The notes: generated from the letters alone by a model not told the origin. A stretch of DNA of 22,878 nucleotides from Firmicutes bacterium UBA5389 (GCA_002409965.1 DHON01000070.1:16392-39269); one strand, 5' to 3'; shown: positions 1-7,932, counted from the first letter of the stretch. A program made the numbers and translations.

Positions 1-36
1 AGCCGTTGAGCAGGCTGCGTATGGAACAACCTGGGA

Positions 37-292
37 TGCTCACTTTTTGACGGAAGTTTCGCGGATAACGTCCAAAAGTGAACACAGGTGCATTCATTAT
101 TGAGCAGTTGCAAGCAAATAGAGGAGGCACCTTGGATGAATCCACCATAAAACCGATACCTGTTAGCATGTTATGGGAATTCGCGAGCTGGAGGCGCGCC
201 GGAGGGCAAAAGCATAGCTGGAAATAGTAGCAACAAGGGCATAGGTGGGTCATATGCTCACTTTTTGCAGCGTTCGCGTCCGAATGTGAGCA
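37..292. repeat. Two copies of an inverted-repeat module, IS-terminus-like
   Basis: Two modules at 37-84 and 255-292 each begin TGCTCACTTTTTG, contain a central TTCGCG, and end in an inverted partner of the start (ccaaaagtgaaca at 72-84; gtgagca at 286-292). They are direct copies spaced 218 bp apart. The CTCACTTTTTG-CGG style recalls the multiple terminal repeats of IS21-family elements, but no istA or istB coding sequence is present, so this may be an element remnant or the edge of an element outside the window. The 170 bp between them holds only a 31-codon TTG-started frame at 132-227 behind a GAGGAGG site; its product is not recognisable. What is seen is the repeat; the IS21 link is inference. 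Confidence 0.4.
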
Positions 293-436
293 CGTGGCCC
301 GTACCTTTTGTCAAATATTGCGCATTCCAGTTCTTGCCACGTGCCCGGGCATGCAGCCAACCGCACCGGTGGCGCCGGTGTCGCGCCGGGCCCTAGCGCC
401 CGGCCTCCTGGATCACACAATGGGTACGCGCAAAGA

Positions 437-457
437 GCGGTCGCAAAGGGCGACCGC
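437..457 (-). terminator. Probable intrinsic terminator after icd
   Basis: Read on the minus strand, a perfect 7-bp stem (GCGGTCG/CGACCGC) with a 7-nt loop is followed by TCTTT, 23 nt beyond the icd stop codon. A second perfect 7-bp GC-rich stem lies further downstream at 385-404, and a 6-bp one at 364-380. The T tract is short, so termination strength is uncertain, but the position at the end of a six-gene operon fits. Confidence 0.45.
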
Positions 458-480
458 GAGGAGCCGTGAAGGCAAGCGCT

Positions 481-1704
481 CTACAAGTGAGCCACTATGG
501 ACTCGGCAAACTCCGAAGCGCGCACTTGCTTTGCGCCTTCCATCTGGCGCGCGAGGTCGTATGTAACTGTCCTCTCGGCGACTGTAGTCTCCAGGGCCCG
601 AGTCACGGCGCTCGCCGCTTCGCTCCAGCCTATGTAGTCCAGCATCATCGCAGCCGACAGTATCAGGGAGCTGGGATTGGTCTTGTCGAGACCCGCGTAT
701 TTCGGGGCCGTGCCATGGGTGGCCTCGAAGACAGCCAGATAGTCTCCGATATTTGCCCCCGGAGCCATGCCCAGCCCGCCGACTTGAGCCGCCACGGCGT
801 CTGAGAGGTAATCTCCGTTCAGGTTGGGGGTCACGATCACATCATATTCCCGGCCTCTCAGGAGCATCTGCTGGAACATGCTGTCGGTTATGCGGTCGTT
901 GACAAGGATCTTGCCTTCGGGCACGCCATCGCCTGTTGAGTCCATCTGATCTTCCGTGACCACCACATCGCCAAACTCCCGCCTGGCGAGATCGTAGCAC
1001 CACGTCCTGAACGCGCCTTCTGTGTACTTCATGATGTTCCCCTTGTGGACTATGGTCACTGAACGTCGCCCGTTGTCTACTGCGTAGCTCAGAGCCTTGC
1101 GCATTAGGCGCTCAGTAGCTGCCCGAGTCATCGGCTTTACGCCGATGCCGGCCGACTCGGCTACCTGGCAGCCCATCTCGTGGTTCAGGAATCGGATGAC
1201 CTTCCCGGCGTTCTCGCTTTCCGCCTCCCATTCGATCCCAGCGTAGATGTCCTCGGTATTCTCTCTGAATATGACCACATCGATCCATTCAGGGTGAACA
1301 ACCGGACTGGGAGCGCCACGAATCCATCTCACAGGCCGTATGCATGCGTAAAGATCCAGTTCCTTGCGGATGGCGACGTTCAGGCTGCGGATTCCGCCGC
1401 CTACCGGAGTAGTGAGCGGCCCCTTGAGCGCCACTACATGCCGCGCGATGGTTTCCAGCGTCTCGTGGGGCAACCACTCTCCCGTGAGCCTGTGCGCCTT
1501 CTCTCCAGCCAGCGCTTCCTTCCACTTTATATGCCTACGCCCCAAGTAGGCCGTTGCAACGGCGGCGTCCACGACAGTCCTCGTTGCTCTCCATATGTCG
1601 GGCCCTGTGCCGTCTCCTTCTATGTAGGGTATTACGGGGCATTGCGGCACCCGTAGGCTGCCGTCGACTACTTTGATCAGCTCTGACACTGCTTCCTCTG
1701 ACAC
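481..1704 (-). CDS. icd: NADP-dependent isocitrate dehydrogenase
   Basis: This cytosolic enzyme oxidatively decarboxylates isocitrate to 2-oxoglutarate and makes NADPH. The 407 residues align along their length with the E. coli Icd type. The substrate-binding Ser107 lies in GGGIRSLN, with Arg113, Arg123 and Arg147 following. Tyr154 and Lys221 are the catalytic pair, and Asp298 and Asp302 in NGDYLSD bind metal. Cofactor choice can be read directly: Lys335-Tyr336 in GTAPKYAG, with Tyr382 and Arg386, match the NADP-binding residues of E. coli (Lys344, Tyr345, Tyr391, Arg395), so NADP rather than NAD is expected. The start is GTG behind GAGGGGTG. It is the last gene of the operon, 24 nt after tctA, and directly uses the isocitrate made by the operon's aconitase. 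Confidence 0.96.
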   Translation of the reverse strand: MSEEAVSELIKVVDGSLRVPQCPVIPYIEGDGTGPDIWRATRTVVDAAVATAYLGRRHIKWKEALAGEKAHRLTGEWLPHETLETIARHVVALKGPLTTPVGGGIRSLNVAIRKELDLYACIRPVRWIRGAPSPVVHPEWIDVVIFRENTEDIYAGIEWEAESENAGKVIRFLNHEMGCQVAESAGIGVKPMTRAATERLMRKALSYAVDNGRRSVTIVHKGNIMKYTEGAFRTWCYDLARREFGDVVVTEDQMDSTGDGVPEGKILVNDRITDSMFQQMLLRGREYDVIVTPNLNGDYLSDAVAAQVGGLGMAPGANIGDYLAVFEATHGTAPKYAGLDKTNPSSLILSAAMMLDYIGWSEAASAVTRALETTVAERTVTYDLARQMEGAKQVRASEFAESIVAHL

Positions 1705-1728
1705 CGTGATTCACCCCTCAATGACTGA

Positions 1729-3243
1729 CTAATGACTGACTGCAGTAGGTTGCTGGCGGCGCTTTCGCAGCCAAGCGGAGGCGAATGGGAAGACCACGGA
1801 CCCAACAGCCAGCGCCAGCAGGGTTACTGATATCCCTGATCTTGCGAAAATGCGCAGGCTGCCGTCGGATAGCATCAGCGACTGCCTGAAAGACTGCTCC
1901 AGCGGAGACCCGATGACCACCGCCAGAATCAACGGGGCCGAAGGAATCTCATGCTTCCGCATGAAGTAGCCGAGGAGCCCGAAGATAGTCAGGAGGTAGA
2001 GGTCTACGGTGCTGAAACCGGCGGTATACACGCCCAGGAAGGAGATGGCCAAAATGAGAGGGTACATGATCCTGGGAGGGATGGCCAGCAGCCTGACGAG
2101 CAGACCGGCCAGGGGCAGGTTGACGATTAGGCAGACTATCGCCCCTACGAACATGCTCGCGATAATGCCCCAGGCGATTTCCGGGTGGTGTTGAAACAGA
2201 AGCGGCCCTGGCTGAAGACCGGCTATCATCAGCGCTCCAAGCATAATCGCCGCGGTTCCGGATCCCGGCACTCCCAGCGTGATCATTGGCAGGATTGCCC
2301 CTATGGAACAAGAGTTGTTGGCTGCTTCGGGCGCCGCCAGTCCCTCTATCGCTCCCTTGCCGAACTCCTCGGGATGCTTGGAGATCTGCTTTTCGTTGTT
2401 GTAGGCCATCATCGTCGCGATTGTGCCGCCCGTGCCGGGCAGTATACCGATGAGAAAGCCGATGGGCGTCTGCCTCAGAATCGGCCCAATCGATCTGCGC
2501 CATTGCTCCTTGCTGACCCAGATGCGCCCGAATTTGGTCTGCATAGGTGTATCCCCGGTCGAGCTTAAGGTCTTGTAGTTCTCAAGTATCTCCGTTACGG
2601 CATAGAGGCCGATGATCACGACCACGAACTCGATTCCCATCTGCAGTTCGGGTATTCCGAACACGAACCGCTGCACTCCCGACTGCAGGTCTATTCCGAT
2701 GGTGGTGATCATCAGCCCGAGCATCAGGGATATGAAACCCTTCAAGAGGGAGTCTTGCGCTAGAGACGTCGTGGCCGCCAGTGCGCAGACCATCAGTGTG
2801 AAATACTCCGGCGGACCGAATCTCAGCGCAAACCTGGTAATGGGCAACGCCGCAACCATGGCTGCGAGAGCGGCAGCCATCTGACCGATGAACGATGCTA
2901 GAGCCGAGATGGCCAGGGCCGCCTCGGCCTGTCCTTTGAGCGTCATCGGATACCCGTCGAAGCACGACACGACTGAGGAGGCGTCTCCGGGAATGTTCAG
3001 CAGTATCGAGCACCTCGATCCGCCGAACATCGCTCCGTAGTAGATGGCGCACATCATAATGAGAGCTGCAGCCGGCTTGAGCACGAACGTCATGGGCAGA
3101 AGGAGGGCAATGCCCGTGGCCGGTCCTATGCCGGGCAGCATGCCCACGATACTCCCCATGATGCACCCGAAGGTCAACCAGAGCAGGTTCACCGGCTGAA
3201 CGACCACCGACAGCCCGTACAGTATGTTTCTGGCAATCTCCAT
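1729..3243 (-). CDS. tctA: Tripartite tricarboxylate transporter, large membrane subunit TctA
   Basis: This is the 504-residue integral membrane subunit of a TTT (TctCBA) transporter, a secondary ion-coupled carrier that takes up citrate or related carboxylates delivered by the TctC binding protein. It shows the family's two homologous halves: GMLPGIGPATGIAL near residue 37 and GILPGTGGTIAT near residue 263. Other conserved motifs are LLNIPGDASS, FDGYPM and LGVPGSGTAAIMLGAL. Many hydrophobic helices follow one another throughout. The ATG start has a strong GGAGGGAG site. It lies 16 nt after tctB and 24 nt before icd. The stop overlaps a 10-bp direct repeat (atgactgact, twice). The substrate is inferred as citrate or another tricarboxylate from the flanking aconitase and icd; TTT systems also carry other carboxylates. 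Confidence 0.94.
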   Translation of the reverse strand: MEIARNILYGLSVVVQPVNLLWLTFGCIMGSIVGMLPGIGPATGIALLLPMTFVLKPAAALIMMCAIYYGAMFGGSRCSILLNIPGDASSVVSCFDGYPMTLKGQAEAALAISALASFIGQMAAALAAMVAALPITRFALRFGPPEYFTLMVCALAATTSLAQDSLLKGFISLMLGLMITTIGIDLQSGVQRFVFGIPELQMGIEFVVVIIGLYAVTEILENYKTLSSTGDTPMQTKFGRIWVSKEQWRRSIGPILRQTPIGFLIGILPGTGGTIATMMAYNNEKQISKHPEEFGKGAIEGLAAPEAANNSCSIGAILPMITLGVPGSGTAAIMLGALMIAGLQPGPLLFQHHPEIAWGIIASMFVGAIVCLIVNLPLAGLLVRLLAIPPRIMYPLILAISFLGVYTAGFSTVDLYLLTIFGLLGYFMRKHEIPSAPLILAVVIGSPLEQSFRQSLMLSDGSLRIFARSGISVTLLALAVGSVVFPFASAWLRKRRQQPTAVSH

Positions 3244-3259
3244 GCAGCGCTCCCTCCTC

Positions 3260-3730
3260 TCACGGCAGATGTATCATCAGCAAGCGCTCGAATGTGAGCC
3301 AAGTGCCGAATGTGAAAACGACCGAAACCAAGATGTTGGCAAGCCACCCCCGCTTCCCGTTCACGAGGAATAGCATCGCTCCTAGAAACAGAAGCGTAGA
3401 GACGATGAACCCCAGTCTGCTGAAGATCATAGCGTACAGGATGCACAGGCCGATGGTGCACAGGGCCAGCCTCGGAAACTCCTTGTCCACCGCCGGCTTG
3501 TCATGGGCCTGGGTCGCCTGGTTCTCAGCCTGTTCGGCCGGTTTGCGCCTGTGCAGATTGCGCAAGCACAGCGCCGCGCCGAGAATCGTCATGATCACCC
3601 CGATGCCAAGTGGGAAGTACGTGGGAGCCCACGGGTTGCCGATCATGGCTCTTGGCAGTCGGAGCGCCTGAACGGAGTAGGCTACGCCGATCAACACAGC
3701 CAGGGCCCCCACTGTGAAGTCGCCGCTCAT
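3260..3730 (-). CDS. tctB: Tripartite tricarboxylate transporter, small membrane subunit TctB
   Basis: This is the small membrane subunit (156 residues) that partners TctA in a TTT carrier. Four hydrophobic segments are visible: TVGALAVLIGVAYSV near the N-terminus, FPLGIGVIMTILGAALCL, then after a charged, hydrophilic loop (residues about 60-85) two close pairs, LALCTIGLCILYAMIF and GFIVSTLLFLGAMLFLV, and a final ILVSVVFTFGTWLTF. This is the usual TctB plan. The ATG at 3730 was chosen because GGGGGGTG precedes it. The frame is open further upstream to 3847, but that extension is charged and runs through the strong hairpin behind tctC, so it is unlikely to be translated. The gene lies between tctC and tctA, the canonical order. 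Confidence 0.9.
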   Translation of the reverse strand: MSGDFTVGALAVLIGVAYSVQALRLPRAMIGNPWAPTYFPLGIGVIMTILGAALCLRNLHRRKPAEQAENQATQAHDKPAVDKEFPRLALCTIGLCILYAMIFSRLGFIVSTLLFLGAMLFLVNGKRGWLANILVSVVFTFGTWLTFERLLMIHLP

Positions 3731-3770
3731 TTTCGCACCCCCCGGATCGAAGTACCCGATTATCCTGCAT

Positions 3771-3807
3771 GCCCTGTGAGACAACCGAAGCAGCTGTCTC
3801 ACAGGGT
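3771..3807 (-). promoter_or_regulatory. Strong intercistronic hairpin between tctC and tctB
   Basis: A perfect 12-bp inverted repeat (CCCTGTGAGACA at 3772-3783, TGTCTCACAGGG at 3795-3806) encloses an 11-nt loop. In the minus-strand transcript it can gain two more pairs, one a G-U. No T tract follows, so it is not a standard terminator. It lies about 80 nt after the tctC stop and 41 nt before the tctB start. Such stems behind a binding-protein gene often protect the upstream message or cause partial termination, so that more binding protein than permease is made; that role is inferred here. Confidence 0.7.
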
Positions 3808-3887
3808 GCCTTCTGCCTGATCGTATCTGCTCGAGCGAGCTTTGCATTCCCGACCGATATCCGAAACTGCCTGCGGTTAGCCACCGG

Positions 3888-4907
3888 TTACTTGGCGGCG
3901 AGCAAGCCTACGTCCTCCAGCAGAGACCTATACTCTTGGTTGGTGGTCTCCAGGAACTGCACGAATTCCTTGGGTCCCAGGAAGGCTTCAGCCCAGCCGT
4001 TTCTGGCGCAGATCTCTTTCCATTGGGACGTCTGAACCATCTGGGCCAAGGCATTGCTGAGGTACTCCACTGCGTAATCGGGCATTCCGGGAGGGCCGAA
4101 AAGACCTCGCCAGTTCACAAAGTCCGTTGCGATGCCAAGCTCCCGCAGCGTTGGGACTTTGGCCATCGCCCCTTCCTTGATTCGCGCCGGAGCAGTGATC
4201 GCGAGCACACGGATGTCGCCGCTCTCCATCGGGCCCACCGTTTCGGCCATTCCCGTGGTCAGCATGTCTACGTGGCCTCCCATGAGAGCCGCTAGGCCCT
4301 CGCCGCCCTGGAAAGGAATGTACTGAATCGACCGGATGTTCGTCACGCCGGCCACCTTGGCCGCCTGTAGGAACTGAATGTGGTCCATGCTTCCGGGAGA
4401 CGATGTGCCCGCGATCTTCACGCTCTTGGGGTTCTTCTTGAGCGCATCCATCACATCGTTGATCGTGTTGTACGGCGAGTTCTTCGGCACCGCAAATGCC
4501 CCGTAGTCGCAAATCAGCCTGGCGATGGGCGTTACATCTTTGTAGCTTAGCTCAGTCTGGCCGGTCAACCGTATCAGCAGCAATGGAGGAGAGTACACTG
4601 CAACCTCATACGGGTCTCCCTTTTTCGTCTGCAGATAGGCCAGCGCCACGCCTCCGCCTCCGCCCGGCTTGTTCATCACCGGCATCGGCTGCGTGATTAT
4701 GCGCTGCTCACCCAGCACTCTGGCAACCATCCTGATAGTGGTATCCCAACCGCCTCCTGGCCCGGCAGGGGCTATGAACTCAAATGCCCTGTTGGGATAG
4801 GTTTTCTCCGCAGCGTTGCTGACCACGCCGCCAAGTACGCAACACGTTAGCGCCATCGAGATCGCGACAACCAGCTTCGCAAACCGCCTACATGACATGG
4901 TGTTCAC
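3888..4907 (-). CDS. tctC: Tricarboxylate-binding protein TctC (Bug family)
   Basis: This is the extracytoplasmic solute-binding protein that captures the carboxylate and presents it to TctAB. The 339 residues begin with a signal peptide: a basic start (CRRFAK), then a hydrophobic core (LVVAISMALTCCVLGGVV), with likely cleavage near SNA/AEK at residue 32. The mature part opens with the family's APAGPGGGWD motif. No good lipobox is present. GTG at 4907 is preferred because GGGGGGATAACA precedes it at proper spacing. An ATG three codons later (4898) and an in-frame upstream ATG (4940) are alternatives. The start overlaps the end of the aconitase gene by 20 nt, which suggests translational coupling. 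The substrate is predicted as citrate or a similar acid from context only. Confidence 0.92.
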   Translation of the reverse strand: MNTMSCRRFAKLVVAISMALTCCVLGGVVSNAAEKTYPNRAFEFIAPAGPGGGWDTTIRMVARVLGEQRIITQPMPVMNKPGGGGGVALAYLQTKKGDPYEVAVYSPPLLLIRLTGQTELSYKDVTPIARLICDYGAFAVPKNSPYNTINDVMDALKKNPKSVKIAGTSSPGSMDHIQFLQAAKVAGVTNIRSIQYIPFQGGEGLAALMGGHVDMLTTGMAETVGPMESGDIRVLAITAPARIKEGAMAKVPTLRELGIATDFVNWRGLFGPPGMPDYAVEYLSNALAQMVQTSQWKEICARNGWAEAFLGPKEFVQFLETTNQEYRSLLEDVGLLAAK

Positions 4908-6876
4908 TGTTATCCCCCCGTTCATTTGGTAGCCCAGCAAGACGGATCGTACACGCCCCTGCGCCTGCCCAGTTCAGCAAACCTCCTGCCAGAATCACTT
5001 CCCTCTGCCGGCCAGACAGATTGTGTTCGACCTCAATCATCCGACCGCTGGTCATATCGGTCACCGCAATCACGTCCCGGAGAATCTGCTCCGCCGCGCA
5101 CGCTAGTACCAGCTCATGGCCGAATTCCACCGAATCATACCCTTCAGGCGAACGGAATGTGAGCGGGAGTATCCCGAAGTTGATGAGGTTCTCCCGGTGT
5201 ATGCGGGCGAAGGACTTGGCGATCACTGCCTTCACACCCAGGAATAGAGGCGCCAACGCGGCATGCTCCCTGCTGGAGCCCTGCCCGTAGTTGGTGCCCC
5301 CGACGATGAACCCGCCGCCCGCAGAGCGAGCCCTGTTGTAGAATGAGGGATCCACAGCCTCGAAGCAGTGCTTCGAGATCTCCGGTATGTTGGAACGCAG
5401 CGGCAGCACCTTCGCGCCGGCGGGCATGATGTGGTCGGTAGTGATATTGTCGCCCACCTTCAGCAGCACCGTGCCCCGGATATCCGCGGGCAGCAGACGC
5501 GCCTTCGGAAGCGGCTTGATGTTAGGTCCCCTAACTATGTCTATATCGCTCCCGTCTTCAGGAGGCAGTATGATCATGGAGTCGTCGATAGGAAGCGAAT
5601 CGGGCGTAGTCGATCGAACAGGAGCGCCGAGCTCTCTTGGGTCGGCGATGACGCCGGCGATTGCAGAGGCCGCTGCTGTTTCCGCGCCGACCAGGTAGAC
5701 CTGGGCGTCTTGGGTTCCGCTCCTGCCCTCGAAGTTGCGGTTGGAAGTCCGAAGCGACACGCCGGAGGATACCGGAGACTGTCCCACGCCCACACACGGG
5801 CCGCATGCGCATTCGAGTATACGCGCCCCCGCCGCGACAAGGTCCGACAGCGCGCCGCTCCTCGCGATCGCCTGCAGCACTTGGCGCGAGCCGGGCGCGA
5901 TAACCAGACTGACGTTGGGCGCAACGGTTTTGCCCCTGAGTATCGCCGCCACTTTCGTAAGGTCGGCGACTGACGAATTGGTGCAACTGCCGATGAACAC
6001 CTGATCCACTTGTATGCCCCGAACCTCCGAAACCGGCGCCACGTTATCCGGACTGTGAGGCAGGGCGATGAGAGGCTCCAGACGGTCCAGACGGACGTCG
6101 AGCGCTCCATCATAGACCGCATCGGGGTCTGCCGAAAGCGGGACGAAGTCGCGCTCTCGGCCCTGTGCCCGCAGGAATCGACGGGTCGCGTCGTCGCTTG
6201 GAAACAGCGATGTAGTGGCGCCCAGCTCCGCTCCCATGTTGGCTATGGTGGCCCGTTCGGGAACAGTGAGGCAATCCACTCCATCGCCGCTGTACTCCAT
6301 GATCTTGTTCAGCCCTCCCCTGACCGAGAGCATTCGCAGGACCTCGAGTATCACGTCCTTAGCCGACGTCCACGGCGCAAGCTTGCCGCGGAGCCTAACG
6401 TTCATCACCTCGGGCATCAGCAGATGGAACGGAAATCCTGCCATCGCCATGGCGACGTCCAGTCCGCCGGCTCCGATTGCGAGCGCCCCTATTCCGCCCG
6501 CGGTGGGAGTGTGGCTGTCTGAGCCGAGCACAGTCTTGCCCGGCGCAGCGAACCTCTCCAGATGAACCTGGTGACAGATGCCGTTGCCGGCACGAGAGAA
6601 CCTCACGCCGAACTTGGCCGCGGCGGTCTGAAGGAATCTGTGATCGTCCGCGTTCTCGAAACCCGTCTGCAGTGTGTTGTGGTCCACATAGCTCACCGAC
6701 AGCTCAGTCTTGACCCGCGGCACGTCCATAGCCTCGAATTCGAGGTACGCCATGGTACCTGTGGCGTCCTGGGTGAGAGTCTGATCGATCCTGATGGCGA
6801 TCTCCTCTCCGGGCGCCATGCGGCCTTCCGCGAGATGCGCGGCTATGATCTTCCCCGCAATACTGCTGCTACCCAT
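4888..6876 (-). CDS. acn: Aconitate hydratase, short (Aquifex) type
   Basis: This 4Fe-4S enzyme isomerises citrate to isocitrate through cis-aconitate. The 662 residues fit the short putative-aconitase family, shorter than the roughly 890-residue AcnA. Substrate and cluster motifs are in place: SDSHTPTAGG at 119-128, the first cluster Cys298 in GSCTNS, and Cys358 and Cys361 in CACGPC. NFEGRSG is at 381-387. The C-terminal swivel domain carries GDNITTDHI and GQGSSREHAA with the active-site Ser and Arg. A related isomerase such as homoaconitase is possible by homology, but pairing with icd and tctABC argues for citrate. The ATG start has GGAGGAAAAGGT in front. It lies 11 nt after gntR and overlaps tctC. 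Confidence 0.93.
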   Translation of the reverse strand: MGSSSIAGKIIAAHLAEGRMAPGEEIAIRIDQTLTQDATGTMAYLEFEAMDVPRVKTELSVSYVDHNTLQTGFENADDHRFLQTAAAKFGVRFSRAGNGICHQVHLERFAAPGKTVLGSDSHTPTAGGIGALAIGAGGLDVAMAMAGFPFHLLMPEVMNVRLRGKLAPWTSAKDVILEVLRMLSVRGGLNKIMEYSGDGVDCLTVPERATIANMGAELGATTSLFPSDDATRRFLRAQGRERDFVPLSADPDAVYDGALDVRLDRLEPLIALPHSPDNVAPVSEVRGIQVDQVFIGSCTNSSVADLTKVAAILRGKTVAPNVSLVIAPGSRQVLQAIARSGALSDLVAAGARILECACGPCVGVGQSPVSSGVSLRTSNRNFEGRSGTQDAQVYLVGAETAAASAIAGVIADPRELGAPVRSTTPDSLPIDDSMIILPPEDGSDIDIVRGPNIKPLPKARLLPADIRGTVLLKVGDNITTDHIMPAGAKVLPLRSNIPEISKHCFEAVDPSFYNRARSAGGGFIVGGTNYGQGSSREHAALAPLFLGVKAVIAKSFARIHRENLINFGILPLTFRSPEGYDSVEFGHELVLACAAEQILRDVIAVTDMTSGRMIEVEHNLSGRQREVILAGGLLNWAGAGACTIRLAGLPNERGDNSEHHVM

Positions 6877-6887
6877 ACCTTTTCCTC

Positions 6888-7556
6888 CTATCCGAGGGCA
6901 GCCAGGTACTCCTCACGGGCGGCTCTCAAGTGCTGACGCATCAGCTGTTCCGCGCGCGCGGCGTCTTTTTCGTCAACTGCCTGCAGAATCGCCTCGTGCT
7001 CCTGCAACGCAGAAGGTTTCCGGAGTTCCCTAGACAAGGTCACCCGCCTGAACGTGGCCTGGTATTCCTGGTAGGTGCCGATCAGCTTAATCAAGTGCGG
7101 CATTCGCGACGATGCGATGAGCGTGTCGTTGAACTCCCTGGCCACCTTGAGGAGCTCGTCCACGCTGCCCTGGGCGGTCAATCGCCTCATCTGTGCTACC
7201 AGGTCGTGCAGCATAGATGTCTCCTCTGCCGTGATGTTCTGTATCACGAAAGGGATTGCCGCCACTTCCAGCGCCTCGCGGATGGCGTAGATCTCTATGG
7301 CCATTTCCGGCGTGATGCCGCGGACAACAACGTACTTGCGCGGCAGATACTCGATCAAGCCCTCTGATTCCAGTTTCCTTATGGCCTCACGGACAGGCGT
7401 TCGGCTGACTCCCAACCGCTGGGCCAACTCCTTCTCTACCAGCCGGTCGCCATCTTTCAGCTCGCCGTCGAAGATGGCCTGCCTGAGAGTCTCGTGGACG
7501 AGCTCCCTGATTGTTCTGGCATTGGCAAGATCAAAGGAGGCCATAGGCGCTGTCAT
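6888..7556 (-). CDS. GntR-family (FadR/FCD) transcriptional regulator
   Basis: This 222-residue DNA-binding protein is the likely controller of the tricarboxylate operon it heads. The winged helix-turn-helix spans about residues 15-78, with the recognition region LAQRLGVSRTPVREAIRKLE. A helical FCD ligand-binding domain covers about 85-215. FCD domains usually bind a metal through an Asp and three His. Here His187 and His209 are present, but the usual FH histidine is Asn143 and the Asp four residues earlier is Ala139, so the metal site looks altered. The ATG follows GAGGTGG. The gene is 11 nt upstream of acn. Autoregulation through the palindrome at 7602-7616 is likely; the effector is plausibly citrate or isocitrate, by context. 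Confidence 0.92.
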   Translation of the reverse strand: MTAPMASFDLANARTIRELVHETLRQAIFDGELKDGDRLVEKELAQRLGVSRTPVREAIRKLESEGLIEYLPRKYVVVRGITPEMAIEIYAIREALEVAAIPFVIQNITAEETSMLHDLVAQMRRLTAQGSVDELLKVAREFNDTLIASSRMPHLIKLIGTYQEYQATFRRVTLSRELRKPSALQEHEAILQAVDEKDAARAEQLMRQHLRAAREEYLAALG

Positions 7557-7601
7557 CGATAAACCACCTCATGACTACACAAACTCCGAATACTGTATCC
7601 T

Positions 7602-7616
7602 TGTATACGGTATACA
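7602..7616. promoter_or_regulatory. Palindromic operator upstream of gntR
   Basis: TGTATACGGTATACA is a perfect 7+1+7 palindrome lying 46 nt upstream of the gntR start. It contains two GTATAC cores, matching the GT-AC style of FadR-subfamily operators. A wider ACTGT/ACAGT pair (7592-7596 and 7616-7620) partly surrounds it. It is the natural binding site for the adjacent regulator. No convincing -35/-10 pair could be assigned nearby, so repression or activation cannot be told. Confidence 0.6.
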
Positions 7617-7728
7617 CAGTCGACTGGTCTATATCGTTCGTCGTTGTCAGGGCCATTCCTTCCCACTTGCCAAGTATTTTTATAGATACATTCCCATTAT
7701 CCGCACGGGCATAGATGAGGGGATCGCA

Positions 7729-7932
7729 GTGCTGCAGGCTGCAGCGCTGGAGGGAATCGGAAGGGCATCGGTTCATCTGATTCCGGACGACCGAAGCAGC
7801 CCCCCGCAGGGAGCTGCCGACATACTGGAGAGCCTCGCCGCCAAAGCCCCATCGGGCATAGACGTGGAAGCGGCAACGGCGATGGGGCGGAGTTCTAGCT
7901 TTTGGGATACAGAGCCCTCTCGCCCCCGATGA
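7729..7932 (+). CDS. Possible small plus-strand ORF, unknown
   Basis: A GTG-started 67-codon frame follows GATGAGGGG with good spacing and has an alanine-rich product with orderly amphipathic composition (for example ILESLAAKA). Its codon choice resembles that of real genes here. However, it runs antisense into the last 38 bases of the DUF436 gene and through an inverted repeat, and no family is recognised. It could be a gene remnant or chance. Confidence 0.15.
   Translation: MLQAAALEGIGRASVHLIPDDRSSPPQGAADILESLAAKAPSGIDVEAATAMGRSSSFWDTEPSRPR
7846..7888 (-). terminator. Possible terminator after the DUF436 gene
   Basis: A perfect 9-bp inverted repeat (GCCCCATCG at 7846-7854, CGATGGGGC at 7880-7888) with a 25-nt loop begins 6 nt past the stop of the DUF436 gene on the minus strand and is followed by TTTGG. 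The large loop and weak T run make it a doubtful terminator. Confidence 0.3.

Noticed and set aside
132..227. 31-codon TTG frame behind GAGGAGG
   Set aside because: The ribosome site is good, but the product is very short and unrecognised, and it lies between repeat modules.
1721..1741. 10-bp direct repeat atgactgact between tctA and icd
   Set aside because: A short local duplication at a stop codon; no sign of a regulatory or mobile function.
3731..3847. Upstream extension of tctB to an ATG at 3847
   Set aside because: It runs through the strong hairpin, has no ribosome site, is charged rather than family-like, and a good site precedes the ATG at 3730.
5368..5973. Long plus-strand frames antisense to aconitase
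   Set aside because: These mirror the GC-rich codon pattern of the real gene and contain no recognisable domains.
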